Made by a program: the position numbers and the translations under genes. DNA of 64,000 nucleotides, from assembly GCF_947179165.1 (NCBI RefSeq), contig NC_077242.1, forward strand, positions 44,719,097-44,783,096, written 5' to 3'. This DNA is from Solanum dulcamara (lineage: Eukaryota; Streptophyta; Magnoliopsida; Solanales; Solanaceae). The notes under the pieces are model-generated. The model saw nothing but the letters and a program-made list of their open reading frames with translations. It did not search any database and was not told where the DNA came from. This document shows positions 1 to 10,413 of the stretch, in pieces. How positions within the stretch are numbered: position 1 is the first letter of the stretch; every line of letters begins with the position of its first letter.

Positions 1-191
1 TTGGATAAATTTATTGAGTCTATGTCGTCAAGTGACATTCTTATTTTATGATTCATGCTTAAACTCTTTCTATGTTATTTTCACATTTACCTTACCTTAT
101 GTATACTTTATGATATGTCAATAGGATTGGTTGAAGCCCTTTGGGATTTTGATCATCGTGTTACAACTAGGCCCTAGGTCGGGTCGTGAAA
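1..191 (+). mobile_element. 3' end of a plus-strand chromovirus LTR, cut by the window edge
   Basis: The stretch ends in GGTCGGGTCGTGAAA, a decayed form of the ...TCATGACA terminus seen on other LTRs here. Its last 65 bases match, in reverse complement, the LTR terminus that starts at 14,257. It therefore reads in the opposite direction to the LTR that follows from about 198. The simplest reading is an element of the same family inserted into the LTR of element A, with only its last LTR end in view. Confidence 0.5.
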
Positions 192-197
192 ATAATT

Positions 198-1488
198 TAT
201 AGACTGTCATTAAGTTCCTAGGTCACCAACATAGGGCCCTAAGTCACCTTTCTACATAACCTGCATAAAATTCATATCTTAAACATAATTGTAATCCATG
301 ATCATAATTCATATTTGAATTTAGAATAAAGCTCATATACATCAATGAACTTCATAATCATACTTCATGTAACTAATCATTGAGAATAGCTTCATGTATG
401 GGCATTCATAAATCAACTTAAATCATGCAATTTATGAAGAAACATACTTATAATTAGCGCTTATAATGATTAAAAATATAATTGAAATAGCCCAATACAA
501 TTCATCAAACTAGGGTTACAAACCCAATTGAAATTAATACGATTTTAAGTAGAAACCTTGGAACTCCATGGGTGAAAGGAACTCATGGATCAATCCCTAC
601 ATACCTTGAATGAATTTGAACTTGGAATTGAGTAAGGAGACTTGTTCTTGAAGAAACCCTAGCCAAAACTTGAAGAAGAAGATGATCTATTAAGGAACCT
701 TACGAGAGAAGTCTTAAAATTGTTTGAGAGTTAATGAGGGAAAAGAATAGAATTAAGATTATTTTAAACAATTATGTAATAAATTTAGTCCCAAAAATAT
801 CCACATACATTAACGAAAATGTAAGGAATGACTAAAATTCCCTTCATTTAACTGAAATTTGGGACCCATCACAAATCATCACCACGGACCATCAAAGGCA
901 CCATGGTCCGTGGTATCGTCCATGGTAAGAGACTTGAGATTTTTGAAAAGAAAATTTGGGAGGCTGCCCACCATGACACCCACCACGTCTTATAAAGGCA
1001 CCACAGTCCATGGTGGTCTTCCGTGGTAGTTTCCGTGGACAACCATTCTTGGGACTTGCAGGGACCATTTTATGACCATCTTTAGGGAGACCATGATAGT
1101 CCGTTAAGGTCATCATGTTCTGTGAATAATCGGCATGGTGCAGTACCTTCAGGAGGGTCTATAGGGGTGCTCACCACAAGACCCACCACGATCCTTGAAG
1201 GGTTATACTGCCCTGACTTTGGAAATTTGCTGAGGGCCTTCAGGGAAAGGTCACCACAGTGGGCACCACATCTTGTGGTTCTCACCATGGCCCGTGGTCC
1301 CTTGTCATGGTCAGTTCCTTACAGGAATAAGGTTCAAGAACTCTACCACGGTGGAACACCATGAGGCATGGTGCATACCACGGTTCGTGATGGCCTTCGT
1401 GGTCATCACCTAGTGCAAAATCTAAATTTTTCTAGGATTTCACCTTTTGTTCCTCATTTTTTGACTTTCCAAATTTTGGGTTCTTATA
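198..1488 (-). mobile_element. Element A, 3' LTR (partial)
   Basis: Bases 205-1,488 align with the LTR at 15,350-16,489 plus 26,059-26,219: the same TTCCTAGGTCA start, the same ACTCCATGGGTGAAAGGAAC block and the same run of CCACGG/CCGTGG palindromes. It ends in TTCTTATA, a mutated TCTTACA, and is followed at once by a purine-rich tract on the minus strand. In minus-strand sense this is the start (U3 side) of the 3' LTR of element A. The U5 side is missing because of the inverted LTR fragment at 1-191. Confidence 0.75.
885..1420. repeat. Palindrome-rich U3 block of CCACGG/CCGTGG motifs
   Basis: Short imperfect inverted repeats built from CACCACGG and CCGTGGTG recur many times here. The same kind of block occupies the U3 side of the related LTRs at about 12,175-12,610, 16,050-16,489 and 50,340-50,690. 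Open frames such as those near 892-1,364 arise only from this repetition. Confidence 0.7.
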
Positions 1489-1502
1489 ATATCTCCCCTT
1501 TG
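1489..1502 (-). other. Polypurine tract of element A
   Basis: On the minus strand the bases directly upstream of the 3' LTR read AAAGGGGAGATAT. A purine run in this place primes plus-strand DNA synthesis in LTR retrotransposons. Confidence 0.7.
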
Positions 1503-1749
1503 AGAACATTCATCCTCGAATGGAACTAAATCTACCATGAATGGAAATAGAAAGGAACATAACAACCCAACATAAAAGGCAAAACATCTCGATAATGCAT
1601 AAATCATGAAATCTTCAATCTCAAACTAAAACATGACTTGAAAACTCATTTCATGAACATGAATGTATATGAAACCATGAGAACAACCAAAACACATGAT
1701 TTGGGCTTATTGGATCATAAAGGAACTAAATACCTTAACTAGGCACAGA

Positions 1750-2960
1750 AGAAAAGAGATGAGGATATCAGAACATCATATCGGCTTCAGCTTCCCATGT
1801 AACACCCTCAACCTCTTGATTCCTCCATACCACTTTAACTAAAGCTATTTCTTTGTTTCTCAACTTTCTAACTTGCCGCTCCAAGATCTCAACCAGAACC
1901 TCTTCATAAGAAAGACTCCCATTAACCTCAATTCTGTCCAAGGGAAAAATAGATCTAGGATCACCAATAAACTTTCTCAATAATGACACATAGAACACCG
2001 GATGCACCGATGCCAAATCTAAAGGAAAATCCAACTTATAAGCCACCTTACCAATTCACCTCAGAATCTGATATAGGCCAATATAGCGGGGACTTGGTTT
2101 CCCTTTCTTACCAAAATACATCACACCTTTCATGGGTGAAATTTTTAGGTAAACCCAATTATTAACCTTAAATTCTCTTCTTCTCATATCTGAATAGGCC
2201 TTTTGTCGGCTTTGGGCCATTTTCAATCTTTATCCATTGAGTCTAACCTTCTCCATAGCCTCAAATACCAACTCGGGTCCTATCAAATCCACTTCGTCGA
2301 TCTTAAACCAAGTGATAGGGAATCTACACCACCGACCATACAAACCTTCAAATGGAGCCATCTCAATGCTAGAGTGATAACTGTTATTATAAGCAAACTC
2401 TATTAATAGCAAATGGTTATCCCAATTTCCTTTAAAATCAATCACACATGCTCTAAATATATCCTCTAATGATTGAATGGTATGCTCGGCCTGACCATTT
2501 ATTTGTGGGTGAAAAGCTATACTAAGTTTCACTTGGATACCAAGAACCTTTTGGAAAGATCTCTAAAAATGAGTTATAAACTGTGTATATTGATCTGAAA
2601 TGATAGACAATGGAAAACCATGAAGCTTCACCAACTCTCGAATATACAATCCAGCATAGTCCTCAACTGAATATGAAGTCTTGATTGGGAGATAATGAGC
2701 TGACATAGTCATTTGGTCAACAATCACCCAAATGGAATCATGTTGCCTACGAGTGCTAGGTAAACCTGTAACCAAGTACATATTCAAGGATTCCCACTTC
2801 CAAATAGGAATATCTATGTCTTGAGACAAACCTCCTAGTTTTTTATGCTCAACTTTCACTTGTTGACAATTGGGACATTTAGCTATGAATTCCACAATAT
2901 CCCTCTTCATGCCATTCCACCAATACACTTCTCTCAAATCTCGATACATCTTTGTGGAAT
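1750..2960 (-). pseudogene. Element A integrase with chromodomain-like end (broken)
   Basis: Minus-strand fragments encode a Ty3/gypsy integrase. The 2,563-2,949 piece has the zinc-binding part (CPNC with upstream histidines) and the start of the catalytic core with SIISD. The 2,230-2,532 piece continues with HPQINGQAEHTIQ, holding the catalytic Glu, and FAYNNSYHSS. The 1,768-2,046 piece has VHPVFYVSLLRK and a chromodomain-like end (ILERQVRKLRNKE, TWEAEADM). The first catalytic Asp of the DDE triad appears lost (NMYLVTGLP where relatives have NMDF). The three pieces lie in different frames separated by stops. The organisation is that of a chromovirus (Tekay/Del-like) integrase. It is not functional. 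Confidence 0.85.
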
Positions 2961-3978
2961 CGGGATGAATATAATATCATGAACTATGAGCTTCAAACAA
3001 TATCAATTCGTTCAATCCATCAATATTTGGAACACACAATCGGCCTTGATCTCTCAAAATACCATCTCCCCCTTGGGAGAAAGCCTCAATGGCTTTTTCG
3101 GCAACCGCTTTCTTCAATTCAAACAAACTAGGATCACTATCTTTATTTTCCTTTACATCCACCATAAGAGATAATTTGGAACCATTTTTCACAATAACAC
3201 CACCATCTTCGAAATCAACCAATCTCACACCCAAACAAGTTAATCTATGCACATCTCAAACGAGATCTTTATTCTCATCCTCAATATGAGCAACACTAAT
3301 CATTGATATTCTACTAAGAGCGTTAGCAACCATACTTGCCTTACCCGAATGGTATAGCACACTCATGTCATAATCCTTTAACAGCTCAAGTTATCTCCTT
3401 TGTCGAAGATTCAAGTCTTTTTGGGTGAATACATATTGCAAACTCTTGTGGTCAATGAAAACATCTGCATAGACACCATAAATATAGTTTCTCCATAATT
3501 TCAAAGCAAATACCCCCGCCGCCAACTCTAATTCATGAGTTGGGTAATTGTTCTTATGTGTCTTGAGTTACCTTGAAGAATAAGCTATCACTTTACCTTT
3601 TTACATTATCTCACAACCAAGACCAACTCATGAAGCATCACAATACACAACAAACCCATCTGAACCTTATGATAGAGTCAACACCGGAGCAAAGGTAAGC
3701 TTATTCTTCAACTCTTGGAAGTTGTTCTCATATGCCTCAGACCATTGGAATTTCACCTTATTCTTAGTTAAAAAAGTCAAGGGTGATGCAATGGAAGAGA
3801 TACCTTTCACAAACCATCTATAATAACCGGCTAAGCCCAAGAAACTCTGAATAATGAAAGGAGTCAATGGTTAAGGCCAATTCTTAACTGCCTTAGTCGG
3901 TCAACCATAATTCCTTCTATGGAAATAATGTGACCAAGGAAAGCAACTGACCTTAACCAAAATTCACATTTAATAAAC
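2961..3978 (-). pseudogene. Element A RNase H and reverse transcriptase thumb (broken)
   Basis: The minus strand encodes the RT/RNase H part of pol in several frames. The 3,667-3,867 piece has [18 protein letters not shown] and a FQELKNKL stretch, typical of the RT connection. The part around 3,300-3,640 gives remnants of the RNase H domain ([18 protein letters not shown]). The 2,977-3,252 piece is the linker before integrase. Stops and frameshifts interrupt all of it. Pol is cut at 3,978 by a solo LTR and resumes at 5,884. Confidence 0.8.
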
Positions 3979-5883
3979 TATAACACCCTCTAAAAAAGTT
4001 GTATATGGTGTTCCAATTCTCAACAAAAATAATACTGCTTCTGTATTTTGGGAATAACTTTTAATAAGATGGTCTAAATTATGTGAGTCAAATATTGAAA
4101 TAACTCCAACATCATTACCTACAACTTTTATGGACCATAACTTAAGAATTGGAGGCTAATAGTTCAAATAAATTAATCTTTGCAAGACCTGGTGTTGTGA
4201 CAAAATTGAATATTTGTAGAGAAAATACCATATCTCACTTTAGGATGATCCCATTTAGTTGATTCTTGAACGAAATGAAATGCGACTGCTAGAGCTATAA
4301 TTCATATGAAACACCAAATCATATTTTGGAAGCTATATTGTTCAAACATAGCTCCGAAAAAAGGTAGTTCATAAAAAAGATTCATCTCAGCAACCATGGA
4401 TGATCTAGATATATTTGACATCACTCATGACATCAATAGTCCTCCATTTGACATCACCTATATTATCACAATCCTCCATTAAACTTTTATATTTTTCATT
4501 ATAATTATTTTAATTATTGTTTGGTTCCTCCTTCACACCTATAAATACCCACCTTATTTCATTATTTTATTCATCAATCTTTCTCAAGAAACTCTTCTCT
4601 CTATACACTTCTTTATTCATTCTCAAAATATAGTTTTAGTTCTTATTAGTTTATAAATACTATTCCGGTGATTCATATACTCTGGATTATACACAAAATG
4701 CTCCAGCGAGGAGAAAAGGCTAGGATTCAAGAGTGTTTATTTAGTTCTTTGATTCTGAGTAAAGCTTTGGATTCTAGGTATGGAAGGCTTCAATGAGAGT
4801 ATTCCTTCCACTCTCTTGCCTAAAGTATTTTGATTATATGATAAATTATGTTTATTTACCCAATTGTTTTCAAGCTTACTCTAAGGTATGTGGGTGTTTA
4901 TCCATGAATTTTTTCCACCCATGTAGTTCAAAATTCTTTCAACTAAATCTCTTGATTTCAAGTAAGATTTTTTTATGGGAAATTCTTATTTCTACTTAAT
5001 AGAATGAATCATGGTTAAACTAATGATTATTGGCATATTTTGTTGCAAAATGATTTCATATATATGAATTGATGGTTTGCAAGTGATTTCTCTATTTATC
5101 TCTTTAAAGGTTCTTAAAATTCATGGTCGGTTGTTTAAAGCATGAGTTTTAATTTATGGATTTAAAAATATTGATGCATAATTTCATTCACATACATGTT
5201 TGAAAGTTGAAGTGATTTGAATCCACCTAGTTTTACTATGTGGTCAATGAAGTTTGACTTAAAACTTCGACTCCAAATGAATGTTTATGAAAGCATTATT
5301 TACATAATTAATCATGCATGCATATATCCATATATGTATGATTTAAATATTATCTACTTAATTTCTTATACATGCACTCATTTATGTACTTTATCTTATA
5401 AATATCCTAAATATTTTACTTTGTAATGTATGCCTACATACTTGGTACATTCAAATTACTAACACATACTCTTTTGCCTACATGATATCACCATGTAGGG
5501 ACTGGTGCTCCTCTCCATTCTCCTCTACATGGCTAGGTGAGATTTCATTTGAAGGGTATTTTTGGTGAGTTCCCATGTTTCGAGAATAATACTCCTTTAT
5601 TTTTATAGCTTATAATATGTTGGGATCTTTAGACACTTACTATGGCATTACTTTTTATTATGATTGAGGGTAAGCTAGGGACTTATCTTAGCCCCATTAA
5701 ATCTAAAAGTTAGAGGTATTATTGGATATATGTAAGTTAAAGATTTACTATTATGATTTCCACTTGTTTATTTATTGTCATTACCTATGAAAGGCTAAAA
5801 GAAATGCTAAGAGGCTTGTTTGAGGTACTTTTGGTCTCCCCATTAGCCATGTCACGTCTAGGCCCTAGGCTTGGGTCATGACA
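3979..5883 (+). mobile_element. Solo LTR in element A pol (D-related family)
   Basis: The insert starts TATAACACCCTC (a decayed TGTAACATCCCC) and ends TTGGGTCATGACA. Its body matches, in reverse complement, the LTRs of element D, including the promoter stretch and the CATGGGTGGAAG...CCACG blocks. It interrupts the RT frame precisely: homology to pol stops at 3,978 and resumes at 5,884. Flanking 5-mers are TAAAC and TAAAT, a target duplication with one change. No primer site or coding sequence lies inside, so it is a solo LTR left by LTR-LTR recombination. Confidence 0.85.
4539..4548 (+). promoter_or_regulatory. TATA box of the solo LTR
   Basis: CTATAAATAC sits in the middle of the LTR and is kept at the equivalent site in both LTRs of element D. 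It is the probable core promoter of this family. Confidence 0.55.
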
Positions 5884-6356
5884 TAAATGTTGCATACAAC
5901 TGATGGTCTTTGAGGATTTGCAACAGAGTCCTCAAATGATCGGTATGATCCCCCTCACTCTGTGACTAAATCAAAATGTCATCAATGAAAACGATCATAA
6001 ACATATCCAATATTGCTTGAACACCCTGGTCATCAAATCCATGAAAGTTGTAGGGGCATTTGTTAGTCCAAAAGACATAACCATGAATTCAAAGTGACCA
6101 TACCAAGTTCTAAAGGCCATCTTTGGAATGTCACACTCCCTCACTCAAAGTTGATGATAACCCAATCGAAGATCAATCTTTGAAAAGTAGCTTGCTCCTT
6201 GAAGTTAGTCTAACAAGTCATCAATCCTTAGAATTGGATACTTGTTCTTTACGGTGAGCTTATTTAATTATCGGTAATATACACATTTGGAGTGACCTAT
6301 CTTTCTTTGTAACAAATAAAATGGGAGCACCCCAAGGTGAAATATTTGACCATATG
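5884..6356 (-). pseudogene. Element A reverse transcriptase palm (broken)
   Basis: The minus strand continues the RT frame. It gives the catalytic box as FIDDILI followed by a stop (about 5,965-6,000), the FGLTNAP-like stretch and, toward 6,330, the GAPILFVTKKD-like motif. The aspartates are present but the reading frame is interrupted. It aligns with 55,733-56,100 of element C and 21,240-21,700 of element D. Confidence 0.8.
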
Positions 6357-9300
6357 TGTTACACCCCACACTCTCGAGCTCGGAATGTCTCTTAAGTTCT
6401 TTAGATATTATCATGTAAGCCGGATAAGCTACGACACTATCAAATGACTTCAAGGAAAAGAGAATGTGATACCCTATAGTAGAGAAGGTTGGAAATAGAC
6501 TCATAAGAATCTGAAAGGAATTGGAGGCCAAGTAATGAGTCATAGGAGTTGAGCTACCTATGTAAGCTACTAATTTAGAAGTCTTATACACTTGAGTTGC
6601 TTAAGGACATACCAAGCTTATGTAGCATGGATTACATAGGCTCCTAAAATAAGACGAGATTATGAACCCACGAAGAAGGAGAAAAGACAACACGTGGCAG
6701 CCAATGGAGGAGCGACACGCGGCAGGACCTCAAGCAAGCAGGTGATGCACCTACTTAGGGTCAAGTAGGTGATGCATCTGCTTAGGGGGGTAGACCCCAC
6801 TGCCACGTGGCATCCCCTAGTTGGCAGCATGATATGGTGGCCAATCATGGCTTGACACGTGTCACCCTAAGGGGCTGACACGAGTCACCTCCAAGGCAGC
6901 CCATGTATTTTGTTTGTATGACTCTTAAGGTAAGTTGTTTATCTAAAAGTTCAGCAAACATAAGAGAAAGGAAGAGAGAAAACGTTAGAGAGCCAAAGAA
7001 GGCAGCCAAGGCTTAAGAGAAAAACTAAGGTAAGTTTCTAATTTTCTCTCCGTGAATTAATTATATACGGTGTTCCTCAAGCACGTGGATATGTATATGT
7101 GTATCTTACGATGTCTATGGAACCATAACTTCAGCTTTACGCTTGGAACAAACAAGAGAAAATTGAAAGGAAAAATTCTAGGAACAAGAGGAGGGAGCTA
7201 TGGATTTGGCCCTTTGGAGGTGAGTCTCCGACTTTCATTCCGTGAATTAATTATTTATGGTATCCCACGGTTGTATAACTATGTTTAATAGCTTAAAATT
7301 ATAATTTGTGGCAGTGGAAAAGTGTCAAAAACAGTCCACTCCGTTTCAGCACGGCAAGAGATTTTCGAAGCAAGTTTTGGCTAGTTTTGGCCAATTTCGG
7401 GTAAGGTAAGGTTTCTCCTTTAAATTTGGACTTTATGGGGTTTTTATGGATTATATAATGTACCTTTTATACTTCTGGAAGTATGGAAAAATCGTACGGA
7501 TGCTCAGCGAAAGAAATAATCTAAATTGAAGTCGCCGTAGTTAAATTGTAGTCGAAGTGAGGCGTGGTGTGTTTGGAGGCTGATGCTGGTTGGGTAGTGT
7601 TTTGCAGAGTCTAAATATGTTCTAAAATAGGTGTGGAATTTTCTGGTTCCATCCACACGATTCCACGCTTCGTACGATTAAAGATTTCACAAAATAGAAA
7701 CTAGAAACCCTATTTTGGATATCTTAATTTCGAGCGAGCCGTTCGGAGGTTGTAATGTATAATGTTGCAAAGTTTACTATATATACGAGCTGATGGTTAT
7801 GTTTTTGGTTGTATGTAGATATTATGGACGTGATTGGGAATTCGGATAGGGCACATTATAGGAGAGGTGTTGTCCGATTTTCGTTAACGCCTTAACTAGT
7901 TAAGGAACTAGTCGAGAAGGCGAGCGAGGGAATGGGGTTTATGAATATTCTTAAGTAATGTAAGACGCTGAAAGGTCTAAAGAGGTTTATGTTCGTATTG
8001 ATTTCATTTTACCTAGGTTCACGGGACGACAAGGCGACCGGGACAAAGACTAACCCATAACAGGTATGTAGAGCTATTCTTCTTTTCTTTTGGCATGTCT
8101 TAGGTATAAGTTATGAAATGTTTGTATAAGAAATGTGGGGATAATTTCACTCGTAAAACTCCAGGTGTAATTCATAAACTTTATTCACTTTGTGATGTTA
8201 AGATGCCTGTAATAGTTGAGTTATTGCCTTTTAAGGCTGCTAGATCATGAATAGTAGTATATGTACAGCCTGTCTGTTCCTCCTTTTTGAAGGTCTTAAT
8301 TATAAATGTAATAGAATATGATATGAGGTGGAGGTAGTTCTAGTTATAAGCTTCAGGTATAACTTGTGACTTTTATTTACTACTTGGTATTAGAATTCTT
8401 AAAATAGTTGAACTTCCCTCGAGTCTCCAATCTGTTGAATAATACTTGAATGTGTCAGCTCCTATTCCTAAAGTCTCTGCGACAACAAATGTCTCTACTC
8501 CCATAAGCTGTTTAACTTTATCTCGATACACGTCTACGATTCCTGAAACTCCAGTTGATATGCTCCGTAACGATGTTTAGAAGATACTTAAGACGATTAC
8601 TACTCTGATCTTCATGTGATGATTCACTTGACTGTTTCATTGAGTCTCAAATGATGACTTAGTTGCATATAGTTTCTCACTACTCTACTCGAGCACCTTG
8701 TAACCCATCTTTCTCTGAGTCCCATAAGAGGACCGGAAATACGGTCGTGCCTAGTTTTACTATTCATTCACCGAGTCTCGGGCTGGCTATATATATATGT
8801 ATGAAGTATACGAGGATGAAATATCGTATACGATGAAGTGAAGCATACGATGATGCCGTATGTGATGATGCTCGTCACTGCATCCCGGGCCGGATATATA
8901 TATGATGATATAATGGAAAATGTGGATTGAGCCATATGTTCTTTGGCATTATTTTAAAATTACGAATCGGGCTGAATGTTCCTCGGCGTATTTTAATATA
9001 TGATAATGGTACACTATAGTCATACACTACTCTTTCACCGATTCCCTCACTAAAGGACCGGATACTTTATGTAGGCATGCATATGAAAGTGTAGGGATAC
9101 ATTTATGACCCCGATCCCTAGAGTGGACTGGATATGCTGTGATGACATATGAGATTATGCCGTATACGATGATATGATGCCGTATAGGATGACATGATGA
9201 AATGATATACATGATGATATGATGACACGTGATTATGATATCAAGTTCACTAGAGGGCCGGGTACAGGGTATGATAAGGTATATGACTGCATGTCCTAAG

Positions 9301-9913
9301 CTGCAGGTACAGTAATCTGTTAACTGTTATACATGTCTTCTGTATCCCCATTTCAGTTATTGTCTCAGTTATGATATATTATGCTTTATATAGTAAGTAC
9401 ATATGCCGTACTGACCCCCCGTTCTCCGTGCGGCTGCGTTTCATGCCCGCAGGTAAAGATGTTCATTTTGGAGATCGATCAGCTTAGGAGTTCCTCTCAG
9501 CTATGTCAGAAGTGCTTCACTGTTCTGGAGCCTAAATTTTGATACTGGTCATCTAATGTACATATTTATTTATTCAGGGGTACGGCAGGGGCCCTGTCCC
9601 ACCATATGATACAGTTATTACTCTTAGAGGTCTGTAGACATGTGTATGTGGGTTATTTGTAAGTTTGTTTCAGTTACGCTCATAAGACATATTGAAAATG
9701 TTTTTGTGGTATGGCAGCCTCGGCGGCTCGCATGCCCTTTCCTGTTATGATACAGGTGAATGAGGCTACAGGTTTATGAAAAAAAGTTTTAACCCATTAG
9801 GATTTGTATATAGCATCGCATCACACACAGTTCAACTTAAGGGTACCTGATAGATACGCATAAGGAGGTCTAGGTCGGACTCCAGTCGCGGCCTACGAGG
9901 TTGGGTCGTGATA
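6357..9913 (+). mobile_element. Solo LTR of the 3.5-kb family (B family) in element A pol
   Basis: The insert starts TGTTACACCCC and ends GGGTCGTGATA (decayed ...GTGACA), 3,557 bp. It matches the element B LTR (56,616-60,178, 3,563 bp) along its length. Flanks are ATATG and GTATG, a 5-bp duplication with one change, and the RT/protease frame resumes right after. No primer site follows it, so it is solo. Inside it carries two copies of a hairpin motif near 6,735-6,785 and GGCCCGGG-type repeats around 8,740-9,260. It does not code for protein. Confidence 0.87.
8740..9260. repeat. Dispersed GGCC-centred motifs inside the B-family LTR
   Basis: Copies of a motif resembling CCGAGTC..GGGCCGGAT recur at roughly 80-130-bp spacing, each followed by an AT/GATA-rich spacer rich in TATGATGATA. 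The same array occurs in LTR E (61,720-62,260). Confidence 0.6.
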
Positions 9914-10413
9914 GTATGAAACCCTTATCTAACAAATCCTTCAATTGCTCTTTCAACTTCTTAAGTTCCGCCGAAGACATATGGTAAGGAGGAATAGAAA
10001 TAGGTTGAGTATCGAGAAGGAGATCTATGCCAAAGTCAATCTACCTTTCGAGAGAAACACTATCAAGTCATCAGTAAATACATCGAGAAACTCATTTAAC
10101 TATAAGGACCGACTCAAGTGTAGGAGCTTCAGAATCAATATCCCTAACTTGCACTAAGTGATAGATGCACCCTTTGAAAGTCATTTTCCTAGCCTTAAGA
10201 CATGAAATGAATTGACCCTTAACCACTGAATCATTACCCTTCTATTCAAGAATACGCTCATTAGAAAATTAAAACTTGACCCTATGGGTCCTATAATCGA
10301 TGGATGCATAAGATGCATGTAACCAATCCATACCAAAAATGACGTCGAAATAGATCATGTCAAGTTCAACAAGATCACAAGGGATAACTTTATAGAAGAC
10401 AGACACAAGACAA
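9914..10413 (-). pseudogene. Element A protease-RT linker (broken)
   Basis: Minus-strand sequence encodes the segment between protease and RT. It includes a [19 protein letters not shown] stretch near 10,260-10,345 and the PYRMSSAELKELK-like entry to RT near 9,940-9,990. It lies between two solo LTRs and has stops. It aligns with 21,741-22,200 of element D. Confidence 0.75.

Noticed and set aside
1122..1364. Open frames in the CCACGG-rich blocks (also 12,363-12,617 and 16,053-16,591)
   Set aside because: They arise from LTR palindrome repeats, differ between copies and match no protein family.
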